NCBI GenBank assembly: GCA_027492915.1
Contig: JAPUDW010000142.1
Coordinates: forward strand, 1 to 64,000
Source of the DNA: Bacteroidota bacterium
GTDB taxonomy: Bacteria > Chloroflexota > Anaerolineae > Aggregatilineales > Phototrophicaceae
DNA: 64,000 bases
Direction of reading: 5' to 3'
Position 1 is the first letter of the stretch; every line of letters starts with the position of its first letter. The notes below the pieces were generated by a model. That model made no database searches and was not told the DNA's origin. It saw only the letters and a list, made by a program, of their open reading frames with translations. Positions 17,484 through 25,120 of the stretch are shown in pieces. Made by a program: the position numbers and the translations under genes.

Positions 17484-17783
17484 TTACGATGCGGCTTCGG
17501 GAACAGCTTCCCCTGCATAAGCCAATATAATGTCTTTTCGGTCAATACCTGCTTGTACCAATGCATCCACAGCAGGTTTGTTGTTTAGGTCGCGTTCGAT
17601 CACAATTTGTTCGCCAAGTATACGTACCACAAGGCTGACATCCATATCGTGCGGTTTATTCTCAATATCGACAACAGTCAGCAGGCTACCATCGGGATTT
17701 TGGGTCAAATAGCTGATGCAGTTTAATCCATCTTTGGCATATTCAGAAACGACTTGATGTACGGTTTGTTTTAGGGTCGCCAT
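17484..17783 (-). CDS. xisI: XisI-family protein
   Basis: 99 residues: VHQVVSEYAKDGLNCISYL, then LLTVVDIEN and the closing QAGIDRKDIILAYAGEAVPEA, the characteristic XisI layout. XisI with XisH is required for excision of the fdxN element in Anabaena, together with the recombinase XisF; the biochemical role of XisI is not known. It overlaps the end of xisH by 13 bases, as usual for the pair. No recombinase gene is in the window, so an excision role here is unsupported. Confidence 0.9.
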   Translation of the reverse strand: MATLKQTVHQVVSEYAKDGLNCISYLTQNPDGSLLTVVDIENKPHDMDVSLVVRILGEQIVIERDLNNKPAVDALVQAGIDRKDIILAYAGEAVPEAAS

Positions 17784-18175
17784 TCGGTGATTACCTCACT
17801 TTCAGGGTCAAAAACGATGAGTGATATGCTGAAGCGATCAATCATCAATTGCCCAATTTCTTCAGCAAGAATACCTCTAAAGGTAATGGTTGATACAGCC
17901 ATATAAAGAGGGATGTGAATATTTTTGTTCTCTAGAGCCACTCTATACATAAGATACTGTCCCACAGAGTTTGCCAAGTCGTCAACCTGTGAAGCGGACA
18001 CCATTTCCTTTACTTCTACAAGAATGAGTGTTCTTTCAGTTCTGTGTTCTGCTTCAAGATCAATCCATAATCTGCGGTCACCAATTTTGAGCTTCACTTG
18101 TTCATCGGTAATAAGCCATTGATTTTTGACCAAAGCATTTTTCAAGCGGTCATGGTAACGATCTTTAGCAGGCAA
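17771..18175 (-). CDS. xisH: XisH-family protein, nuclease-like
   Basis: 134 residues: MPAKDRYHDRLKNALVKNQWLITDEQ, then RLWIDLEAE and TLILVEVKEMVS. The D-x(n)-E-V-K arrangement in the second and third strands is the catalytic core of PD-(D/E)XK nucleases, the fold proposed for XisH. The remainder, including YLMYRVALENKNIHIPLYMAVS, matches the family. It is the first gene of a short xisH-xisI unit that continues toward leuC. Families of this pair are common in cyanobacteria and Chloroflexota without any excision element. Confidence 0.9.
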   Translation of the reverse strand: MPAKDRYHDRLKNALVKNQWLITDEQVKLKIGDRRLWIDLEAEHRTERTLILVEVKEMVSASQVDDLANSVGQYLMYRVALENKNIHIPLYMAVSTITFRGILAEEIGQLMIDRFSISLIVFDPESEVITEWRP

Positions 18176-18979
18176 TTTCCATTTCCAAATGCTAGACTAT
18201 TTTTGAGGTTAAATATTCGAGAAGTTTGCTTAATGCTACCCTATTCGATGCGAGAGGGCGATAGACGTGTGGTATTGGCGGCCACGTTTTGGACGTAAAA
18301 GTTCGAAATGTTGCAAATATTGATAAAGTTGCCCTAAAGGACTCCTTCGTCGCAATTGTTACAACGATTTTTGATCGGCGGGATTACGGGAGCGAACCGC
18401 TGAAACTGCGAAAACCGCAAATGCAAAAGTGGGTTTTGGCGGCGAGATTAAGGGAGTAAAGCGCCAAAGATTCGCTAAATTCTTCAAATTCTCCCTAAAG
18501 GACACTTCGTAGTCATTTTCACTGTGCATTTTATTTTGTTGTTGCAGTTGAGAATCCATGTTTTGTCGTCAGAACCTGACCCCTAACCCCTCTCCAATTT
18601 GCTGAGTACAGCTTGGAGGGGGAACAAAACATTTGGCAAATTTGGCGGCAATTTCGGCAATGGCAAAAGGCGATTTTGTGCCGGATTTGCCAACCATACC
18701 ATTCATGGTTTTGCAGCAAAATCATGAATGGGCTGCCGCTGCAACGTTTGCTGCAAAAATAGTCCTCAGTTTACAGTCAACAGTTGACAGTTCAATGCAT
18801 AACAAGCGTCAACTACAGCAAATGCGGCGCGAACACCCCTATCCCCAAAGCTTGCCTTGTTACTACGGGGCAAGGGAGCAATGCAGACCTGCTGAGAGAA
18901 ACGCTCTATAGCTAATCTTTATTACAAGTCAATTTTAGAACATTTGTGTTACGGTGTCAAGCGCGTTAAGTTAGGGTTT
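18176..18979. other. 800-bp noncoding stretch with strong inverted repeats
   Basis: No gene is visible. Upstream of xisH lie two similar tracts containing CCCTAAAGGAC and CTTCGT (near 18330 and 18495). A hairpin pairs 18587-18597 with 18613-18622 (CCCCTCTCCAA and TTGGAGGGGG). The strongest element is a 33-base inverted repeat at 18699-18731 (see separate entry). Base composition changes along the stretch and stop codons occur in all frames. Confidence 0.5.
18699..18731. repeat. 33-base near-perfect inverted repeat
   Basis: Arms CCATTCATG-G-TTTTGC and GCAAAA-T-CATGAATGG face each other across a single A. All 16 positions pair in RNA, with one G-U. It lies in the gap between xisH and the TPR gene at 18980. 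It is not followed by a T run, so it is not an ordinary terminator. Its function is unknown. Confidence 0.65.
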
Positions 18980-19993
18980 TCAAACTTTAGTGTCAGCGTT
19001 TGTGATTATTCTGGTTTGAATGCCGGCTGCCAGTTGAAGCAGATTTTCAGGCCAGTTGAGGGTATCGTGCAGCCAGGTAAGGTTGGCGTATTTGGGATTG
19101 AGCGCGGTGGCCTGCTGCCATGCGGCTTGGGCTTCGGCAGGGCGGTCGAGCGCTTGATAGACGAGGGCTTTTAGGGCGTGGAGATTAGGCGCTGCTGCTT
19201 TTTCATAGGCTTGCATGTCCGGTTCGAAACGAATGCTCATGAAATCCGATAATGCGCCTTCATAATTACCCATGACGAGTTGGGCATACCCCCTGCGGAT
19301 TTGCAGTGCTAATTTGACGGTGGGGTGATCTTCGTGAACGGCTAACCCTGCATTGCATTCGGCAATGGCTTCTTGAGGATCATTTCGAGAGAGGTAGAGG
19401 TCGGCTTTGTAATCATGAATGGCACCGGCGCTGTAGTTGATTGAAAAGGGTTTGGGCTGCGGTAATGCGGCTTTGACTCTCGCGATTTCCAACGCGCGAT
19501 CGTAATCCGCAAAGGCTTTATCCCTATTTTTTTGGATGTGGTAGAGAATCCCGCGCTGCAAGTAGCCATAACCGAAATCTCGGTTGAAGCGGATCATGAA
19601 GGTATACAGGTTTTCGGCAGCTTTATGATTACCGGATTTGACGAGAATCGGGCCAAGATATAACAATACAAAGACCCACAAAACAAGCAAGAGCAAGGGC
19701 CAAAAAATAACCAAGAATAATGCAGAAGATAGATCAAGCCGTAAAAACTTGACTACGAGGATTATAAGTGCGGTAATTATTATCCCTAGAATAATAAGAA
19801 AAAGATAACGCATAACGAAGTCTTTGATGCGTTTGGGTAGAAAGCTAAATATTGGGATAAATAACGGAATAGCAAGGAATGACAAAGCAGGAAACAGGTT
19901 TGGATTTTGTGTGTCAGAGGCCACAATCAATACAATTCCCAACACAATTAAACCTAATATGAGCCACTTTGTTCGCGGAGACATTTCACCCAT
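18980..19993 (-). CDS. Membrane-anchored tetratricopeptide repeat protein
   Basis: 337 residues from the ATG at 19993 (MGEMSPRTK). The first 125 residues hold several hydrophobic spans (WLILGLIVLGIVLIVAS; YLFLIILGIIITALIILVV; LLLLVLWVFVLLYLGPIL), then TPR units follow, such as RGILYHIQKNRDKAFADYDRALEIA and HALKALVYQALDRPAEAQAAWQQA. TPR domains mediate protein contacts; partners are not known. The last 55 residues are almost identical to those of the next gene upstream, so the two arose by tandem duplication. A TATAAT at 20027-20032 and AAAGGA at about 20003 precede the start. Confidence 0.82.
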   Translation of the reverse strand: MGEMSPRTKWLILGLIVLGIVLIVASDTQNPNLFPALSFLAIPLFIPIFSFLPKRIKDFVMRYLFLIILGIIITALIILVVKFLRLDLSSALFLVIFWPLLLLVLWVFVLLYLGPILVKSGNHKAAENLYTFMIRFNRDFGYGYLQRGILYHIQKNRDKAFADYDRALEIARVKAALPQPKPFSINYSAGAIHDYKADLYLSRNDPQEAIAECNAGLAVHEDHPTVKLALQIRRGYAQLVMGNYEGALSDFMSIRFEPDMQAYEKAAAPNLHALKALVYQALDRPAEAQAAWQQATALNPKYANLTWLHDTLNWPENLLQLAAGIQTRIITNADTKV

Positions 19994-20000
19994 GCGGCAG

Positions 20001-20034
20001 CATCCTTTGTGCGTGGTTACAAAGTTATTATAGG
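20001..20034 (-). promoter_or_regulatory. Conserved promoter-leader block, copy 1
   Basis: Thirty of 34 bases match the block at 20942-20975 in front of the paralogous TPR gene. Read on the minus strand it has TATAAT (20027-20032), a short leader with GTAACCAC and AAAGGATG next to the start. The duplication of the gene therefore included its promoter. No good -35 element is visible. Confidence 0.5.
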
Positions 20035-20089
20035 GGTGAAAAGTGTCGGCAGGCATAAACGATGAGGGCGCACAGCCGTGGAATAGGGA

Positions 20090-20935
20090 TTATTGAATGC
20101 CGGCTGCCAGTTGAAGCAGATTTTCAGGCCAGTTGAGGTTGTTGCGCAGCCAAGCAGGGTTGGCGTATTTGGGATTGAGCGCGGTGGCTTGCTGCCATGA
20201 CTCGCGGGCTTCGGCAGGGCGGTCGAGCGCTTGATAGACGAGGGCTTTTAGGGCGTGGAGATCGGTTTCGACCTGTGCCTCGTTTGGTTCGAGTTCACTG
20301 TCGAAGTACAGCGAATCGAGATTGTTTAGTGCATCTTCGTAGCTGCCGCTGATGACCTGTGCATAGGCTCGACGGTATTCCCAATAGAGCGTTTGGGACT
20401 GAGCCGCTTCGTTTCGTTTCAGCGCGGCGTCAAATTCTGTAACTGCCTGCTGCGGCTTATCCTGAACCAGATAAAGCTCGGCTTTACTGACATGAATAAA
20501 GGCAATACTGTAATTAACTGACCACAATGGCGGCTTTGCTAGCTGCGCTTTTTGGGCGGTAATCTCCAGCGCCTTATCATAATCTACGAGTGCGTTTGCA
20601 ATATCACCACGTTTTTGCCTGACAACAGCGCGCTGCAAGTAGGCAAATCCAAATTGGGGGGCGAACCGGAGCATGAGGGAATAGTAGTTTTCGGCAGCTT
20701 TATCCAGCCCAAATGAGACCAGCAGCGGCCCCAGTACAAATACGAGCAGGGGACGGTAGAAAATTATCACCAACCCTGAAAGACATGCAACTAAGATCAG
20801 CACGTTATATTGGCCGCGTAAGAAACCGTCCACTAAAGCCATAGGCAGTATTAAAAGGGCTGCAAGCATCACGAGCAGCGATATTTGCCCGATGGCGTAT
20901 CCGGTTGATTTTGGTCGCGGCGATATTGCACCCAT
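20090..20935 (-). CDS. Membrane-anchored tetratricopeptide repeat protein, paralogue
   Basis: 281 residues from the ATG at 20935 (MGAISPRPKS), chosen by alignment to the start of the paralogue at 18980-19993; an ATG three codons earlier overlaps the ribosome site. Two or three hydrophobic spans at the N-terminus (ISLLVMLAALLILPMALV; NVLILVACLSGLVIIFY; LLVFVLGPLLVSFG) precede TPR units including RAVVRQKRGDIANALVDYDKALEI. The C-terminal segment HALKALVYQALDRPAEA is identical to the paralogue. It lacks roughly 50 residues in the membrane region relative to it. Confidence 0.82.
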   Translation of the reverse strand: MGAISPRPKSTGYAIGQISLLVMLAALLILPMALVDGFLRGQYNVLILVACLSGLVIIFYRPLLVFVLGPLLVSFGLDKAAENYYSLMLRFAPQFGFAYLQRAVVRQKRGDIANALVDYDKALEITAQKAQLAKPPLWSVNYSIAFIHVSKAELYLVQDKPQQAVTEFDAALKRNEAAQSQTLYWEYRRAYAQVISGSYEDALNNLDSLYFDSELEPNEAQVETDLHALKALVYQALDRPAEARESWQQATALNPKYANPAWLRNNLNWPENLLQLAAGIQ

Positions 20936-20941
20936 TGGCGA

Positions 20942-20975
20942 CATCCTTTGTAGGTGGTTACAAGGTGATTATAGG
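20942..20975 (-). promoter_or_regulatory. Conserved promoter-leader block, copy 2
   Basis: The counterpart of the block at 20001-20034, with TATAAT on the minus strand at 20968-20973 and AAAGGAT close to the TPR gene start. Four of 34 bases differ between the two copies, two of them adjacent. Confidence 0.5.
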
Positions 20976-21054
20976 CGAGAAAGGGAGATGCGGGACGCCC
21001 ATAAAACGGGTGTTTTTGTGGCGGGTGAGGGTAAAAGGTCGGCGGAAGGATGTG

Positions 21055-21079
21055 GGGCGCACGACCGTGCGCCCGTACA
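21055..21079. repeat. Palindromic repeat with GTACA tail
   Basis: Perfect arms GGGCGCACG and CGTGCGCCC around AC, followed by GTACA. This is the same 9-2-9 plan as at 8537 and 22653 with a different arm sequence. A related hairpin (GGCGCAC, AGC, GTGCGCC, then TCTACAAA) follows at 21186-21209. Between them, 21103-21151 holds two more small stems (GTCGC/GCGAC and CCTCCC/GGGAGG). The whole gap 20976-21231 is a repeat cluster with no gene. Confidence 0.6.
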
Positions 21080-21185
21080 GGCGTGGGGGTAAGGGTGAAT
21101 GGTGACCCCCTCCGTCGCTGACGCGACACCTCCCCCGCAAGCGAGGGAGGGAACATACAAAACCATTTGGGCATAGGTTATGCAG

Positions 21186-21209
21186 GGCGCACAGCGTGCG
21201 CCTCTACAA
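21186..21209. repeat. Hairpin repeat with CTACAAA tail
   Basis: GGCGCAC and GTGCGCC pair around AGC, followed by TCTACAAA. It shares the loop AGC with the copies at 245 and 22723 and the tail with the 9-2-9 family. Confidence 0.5.
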
Positions 21210-21231
21210 AGTAATTCTATCGCGTGAGAGG

Positions 21232-22605
21232 TTATGGCAGGTCTTGTTGGATGAGGCCGTAAAGCATTTCGGCGGCGAGGCGGTTGGCTTCGATGCTGGG
21301 GTGCGAGTCGAAGCGGTTCACCAAGAGGCTAAGGGTGGGTTTGCCTTCAAGGACGGTGCTGATGTCGGCGATTTGCACATTGGGCTTATCGGCGAAGAAG
21401 TCGCGCACACGCTGGAGCGCAGGCTGCGATTCCTTGATGGCAGCGAGCTGCGGCCAGAGCAGGACGATCAGCTTGGCATCGTGGTCAACCGTCCACTGGT
21501 AGAAGTTTTGTAGGTTGCCCTGATGTTCGTTCCACACGGTGTCATCTAAGTGGGAACGGATGAGGATGTCGGTGAAGTTGGTGTTCTTTTGCGGCGAGGT
21601 GAACTGGGCAATGTTGTAATAGGCGTAGTTGGGAGCGAAGAAATTCAGCACAAACCAGCCGAGCGGGGTGTTCAGATCTTGAAACTGGAACACACTGTTG
21701 GGGTTGGTTTCGGGATTGCGGAACAGGATGTAATCGACATCGTTCATGTAATAGGACAGCACGACAATTTTCGGCACACGCGGCGGCTTGAGGTTGTCGT
21801 AGTAGGCACCGAGGTAGGCGGTTTCCACGTTGGTGTCCCAGCCGGATTGGGCGACGGTATTGACATCGAAGTTATCACCAAGCATCCGTTCTAGCACCTG
21901 CGGGTAGGTGTCGTCAATGTTGCTGATGCCATGACCGGCGGTGAAGGAGTCGCCGACGATGGCGATGGTGGTCAGGTCGGGGGAGTCGGACTTGGGTTCG
22001 TGGTCACGGTAGCCGAGCGAGTTCTTGAAGGGATAGTAAAAGTTTTCGTACCACCAGTAGTTCATGGCGGTGAAGCCGTAGCCATCGGTGGTGATGTAGA
22101 AAATGCGCAGGTAAGCCTCCGCGCCCCAGAACAGGAGCAATATGGTGGTGAGGGTGACGAGCACACCCGTCCATTTGCTACTGCCGAGACGTGCGCCCAT
22201 TGCGCGGACGCTGGCGGTGTCGGCATCATAGCCAATGAGGAAGATGAACAACCAGCCGAGGCTGAACAGGTAGCAAAATTCGGGATTACTCAGGCCGCGC
22301 CCGTTGGTGGGTTGGGCTTTATAGACCCACCAGCCAATGGCTACAGTGAGGAACACGAGCATGAGGAACCAATAGGTTACCGGATGGGCGCGCAGCCAGC
22401 GAACAGGGGTGCGGAGCAGGGCAGGGCGAGTGGATGTGAACACCGTGAGCAGGGTTACGCCGATGATGATGATTACGGCAGGCATGATCCACAGCGTAGA
22501 TGAGAGGCCGTTGTCGCCGCTGACGGTGGGGGCGGAGGCGATACCGGTGATGACCGCACCGATAGCGAGTAGTATCCAGATGATTTTGAGAAAGCGTGAG
22601 TTCAT
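21232..22605 (-). CDS. Membrane protein with SGNH/GDSL hydrolase domain
   Basis: 457 residues. Five or so hydrophobic spans occupy the first 170 residues (IIWILLAIGAVITGIAS; PAVIIIIGVTLLTVF; WFLMLVFLTVAIGWWVY; VLVTLTTILLLFWGAEAYL). The soluble domain begins with the SGNH block I motif IAIVGDSFTAGHGI, includes VLSYYMNDVDY (the N block), and ends with NRFDSHPSIEANRLAAE, supplying the Asp-His of block V. SGNH enzymes with this membrane arrangement usually hydrolyse or transfer acyl groups on surface glycans. The substrate is not known. It stands alone between repeat-rich gaps. Confidence 0.82.
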   Translation of the reverse strand: MNSRFLKIIWILLAIGAVITGIASAPTVSGDNGLSSTLWIMPAVIIIIGVTLLTVFTSTRPALLRTPVRWLRAHPVTYWFLMLVFLTVAIGWWVYKAQPTNGRGLSNPEFCYLFSLGWLFIFLIGYDADTASVRAMGARLGSSKWTGVLVTLTTILLLFWGAEAYLRIFYITTDGYGFTAMNYWWYENFYYPFKNSLGYRDHEPKSDSPDLTTIAIVGDSFTAGHGISNIDDTYPQVLERMLGDNFDVNTVAQSGWDTNVETAYLGAYYDNLKPPRVPKIVVLSYYMNDVDYILFRNPETNPNSVFQFQDLNTPLGWFVLNFFAPNYAYYNIAQFTSPQKNTNFTDILIRSHLDDTVWNEHQGNLQNFYQWTVDHDAKLIVLLWPQLAAIKESQPALQRVRDFFADKPNVQIADISTVLEGKPTLSLLVNRFDSHPSIEANRLAAEMLYGLIQQDLP

Positions 22606-22652
22606 AAGCGTTTAAGCGGTTTCTATTAGTTCGAGTAGTCGAGAAATAGTAC

Positions 22653-22677
22653 GGACGTAGCACGCTACGTCCCTACA
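22653..22677. repeat. Palindromic repeat with CTACA tail
   Basis: Perfect arms GGACGTAGC and GCTACGTCC around AC, followed by CTACA. Compared with the copy at 8537, two arm positions differ and both are compensated in the other arm. Confidence 0.65.
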
Positions 22678-22722
22678 ATATTCACCACGCGCTATTATAA
22701 ATCATTCTGCGTGATGTGAGAG

Positions 22723-22747
22723 TTTGCCAGCGGCAAACCCCTACAAA
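22723..22747. repeat. Short hairpin repeat ending in CCCCTACAAA
   Basis: TTTGCC and GGCAAA pair around AGC, followed by CCCCTACAAA; second copy of the unit at 245-268. Confidence 0.6.
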
Positions 22748-22773
22748 CCATGCCTGTTTTTGCGGTGAACGTT

Positions 22774-23625
22774 TTAAAGATTGTCCTTCACACAGCGGAA
22801 GCCGATGAACCAATCGCGGGTTTCTTGGTTGGCCTTGAAACGCACGGTCATGCCTGCACCGAAGTCGATGTAGTTATGCACACCGCCACGGTAGACACGT
22901 TCGACGGTGATATCCGCCAAATCCTCGCGGCCATCGGTGGCAACATACGGGTAACGGGCGTAGGCGCTGCTGACCCATTCCCAGACGTTACCGGACATAT
23001 CGAGCGCACCGACCCACGATGCGCCGTCGGGCTTACTGCCGACTTCGGCGGTCTGGTTGTTGTTGTTCTGGTCGAACACCAAGAAGTCACCCACGAGATC
23101 GTTTCCCCACGGGTACATCAGGTTATCCGGCCCGCGCCCCGCGTATTCCCATTCGGCCTCGGTGGGTAGGTGACCGCCACGGCTGACGCAGAAATCACGC
23201 GCTTCTGACCAGAGCAGGTTGCCACGCGGTTGGTTATCACCGGGGAAAGCACCTTCGGAGCCGTACTGTTTGTTGGTGACTTCGGTTTTGTCGATCCAGT
23301 AGGGGGCAGTGAAGCAGACTTCGGAGGCGGGACGTTCGTCGCGGCGGCCTTCGTCGCTGCCCATCATGAAGCAGCCTGCGGGAACCTGCACCATGACCAC
23401 GCCATCCACCGTTTGCTCAACAGGTGTCCAATCCGCATTTTGGGTGACAGGCATGGCGGTTGGCGGTGGTGGGGTTGCGGTCGGTGCGGCAGGGGCAGCA
23501 TCACACGCGGCGAGGAGGGTTAGGGCGGTGAGGAGGAGAATGGAGGGTAAATGGCGGACAGCATGTACGGCCTGTCCATAGCTAAATACGCATTTGTTTG
23601 CGCCGCATGAGGCTAAAGCCGTCAT
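22774..23625 (-). CDS. Formylglycine-generating-enzyme-like (SUMF1) lipoprotein
   Basis: The SUMF1/FGE-sulfatase domain fills the C-terminal 210 residues: VPAGCFMMGSDEGRRDERPA, APYWIDKTEVTNKQYG, HLPTEAEWEYAGRG, NVWEWVSSAYARYP and the closing WFIGFRC. The oxygen-dependent FGE uses a Cys pair near the C-terminus; only the final FRC is visible, so catalysis as a sulfatase activator is doubtful and a binding or kinase-associated role is equally likely. The lipobox TLLAAC shows it is a lipoprotein. The start is uncertain: the frame is open to 23835, and the best ATG (23625) lies inside a repeat hairpin. Confidence 0.75.
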   Translation of the reverse strand: MTALASCGANKCVFSYGQAVHAVRHLPSILLLTALTLLAACDAAPAAPTATPPPPTAMPVTQNADWTPVEQTVDGVVMVQVPAGCFMMGSDEGRRDERPASEVCFTAPYWIDKTEVTNKQYGSEGAFPGDNQPRGNLLWSEARDFCVSRGGHLPTEAEWEYAGRGPDNLMYPWGNDLVGDFLVFDQNNNNQTAEVGSKPDGASWVGALDMSGNVWEWVSSAYARYPYVATDGREDLADITVERVYRGGVHNYIDFGAGMTVRFKANQETRDWFIGFRCVKDNL

Positions 23626-23659
23626 GCTAGACAGAGGGACAAGTCCACTAAAGGGACTT
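23606..23659. repeat. Twin TAAA-loop hairpin repeat, copy 2
   Basis: Hairpin one at 23606-23626 is identical in stem and loop to 307-327. Hairpin two at 23641-23659 has arms AAGTCC/GGACTT with the loop TAAA. The putative start codon of the FGE-like gene lies inside the first hairpin. Confidence 0.6.
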
Positions 23660-23929
23660 CGAAAATGCGGTTGCCAATCACGCCCGTGAATATTCGTGTT
23701 CTCCGAAGCGAGCACACGGGAAAGCAAGTGTGAACCAATTCGGGACAAGTCTTGTATTCTGCCCCCACTCATCATTGAAACTAGCATCCGGCGTAAGTTT
23801 GAACTTGTAACTTGAGACTTCATAGACACTTGCAACTTGATAATCGTGACTAAAGACCAATGATTATAGGTTTGTGGCTGTTATAATACCGCACGTTGCA
23901 CCCGTTGAATATAAGGAAACCACGCGCTT

Positions 23930-25120
23930 ATGCACCGCCGAATACTGCTTTTCATCCTATTTTTACTTTCGGTCAATATCGCCGCTGCGCAGGAGGCGAC
24001 CGCTGAACCGACGCCGCTGCCGGAGGGCATCCCCGACCCCGCCGGATACGAATGGGCGCTGGTGGCGAACGGCTTCGACAGCCCGATTGGGATTGTTCCA
24101 GCAAACGACGGCACAGGCCGGATGTTCGCGTGGGAGCAAAGCGGGAAGATGTGGGTGATTAACGGGGAAGAAGTGAGCTTCGAACCGTTCCTCGACATTG
24201 GTGAACTGATACCGCCAGCGGTGTTCCAAGGTGGCTACAGCGAGCAGGGTTTGCTCGGCGTGGCATTTCACCCACAGTACGAGGAAAACGGTTACTTCTA
24301 CATTCACTATTCGGATGTGAACGGCGACACGCGGATTGCCCGCTACAAGGTGAGCAGCGACTCGGCTGAACGGGCTGACGCCACCAGCGGCACGATTATC
24401 CTGAGCGTCGATCAACCGTACCCTGACCATAACGGCGGGGAGATCACCTTCGGGCCGGATGGCTACCTATACATCGGGTTAGGCGATGGCGGCAACCCTG
24501 ACGACCCGCTGCGCAACGGGCAGAGTTTGAACACACTGCTGGGTAAGATTTTACGCATCGACGTGAACGCCACGCCGTACAAAGTGCCTACAGATAACCC
24601 ATTCGTGGGTCGTTCGGACGCCAAGCCGGAAATCTGGGCATACGGCCTACGTAACCCCTTCCGCTTCAGCTTCGACCGCGACACCGGCGACCTATTTATC
24701 GGTGACGTGGGACAGTGGGATTATGAAGAAGTTGATTTCGCGCCAGCGGGTGTGGGCGGGCAGAATTACGGCTGGAGCGCGTATCAGGGGATGCACGAGT
24801 ACATCAAGCAAACCAAGCCGGTTGACGAGACCATGCTTACCTTGCCCATTCTAGAATATCCACATATGCTGGGATGTTCGATTACGGGCGGTTATATCTA
24901 CCGTGGGGCGGCGCTGCCGGAGATGAACGGCGTTTATCTGTACGGCGATTATTGCAATGGGCGCATGTGGGCGGCAGTGGAAGGCGCAGCGGGGTGGCAG
25001 GGCGCTGTGTGGAAAGAAACCGGATTCACGATTACCTCGTTTGGTGAGGATGAGTCCGGCGAGTTGTATGTGACGGATTATAAGGGCGGCATCTACAAGC
25101 TGGTGGCTACCGGTTCTTAG
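23930..25120 (+). CDS. PQQ-dependent sugar dehydrogenase-like protein
   Basis: 396 residues with a signal peptide (RRILLFILFLLSVNIAAAQ, cleavage near 21). Motifs of the soluble glucose/sorbosone dehydrogenase six-bladed propeller are present: QGLLGVAFHPQYEENGYFYI, DHNGGEITFGPDGYLYIGLG and IWAYGLRNPFRFSF. Such enzymes use pyrroloquinoline quinone and calcium to oxidise aldoses in the periplasm or outside the cell. No PQQ synthesis gene is in the window, so the cofactor may come from elsewhere or the protein may act otherwise. Its stop overlaps the stop of the response regulator gene. Confidence 0.88.
   Translation: MHRRILLFILFLLSVNIAAAQEATAEPTPLPEGIPDPAGYEWALVANGFDSPIGIVPANDGTGRMFAWEQSGKMWVINGEEVSFEPFLDIGELIPPAVFQGGYSEQGLLGVAFHPQYEENGYFYIHYSDVNGDTRIARYKVSSDSAERADATSGTIILSVDQPYPDHNGGEITFGPDGYLYIGLGDGGNPDDPLRNGQSLNTLLGKILRIDVNATPYKVPTDNPFVGRSDAKPEIWAYGLRNPFRFSFDRDTGDLFIGDVGQWDYEEVDFAPAGVGGQNYGWSAYQGMHEYIKQTKPVDETMLTLPILEYPHMLGCSITGGYIYRGAALPEMNGVYLYGDYCNGRMWAAVEGAAGWQGAVWKETGFTITSFGEDESGELYVTDYKGGIYKLVATGS

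Noticed and set aside
17484-18175. xisHI considered as part of a mobile or excision element
   Set aside because: No recombinase, attachment-site pair or interrupted gene is visible.
22774-23835. The extra 70 residues in front of the FGE-like protein as a real coding extension
   Set aside because: The stretch runs through a hairpin repeat and lacks a signal sequence or domain; the lipobox follows the ATG at 23625 more naturally.
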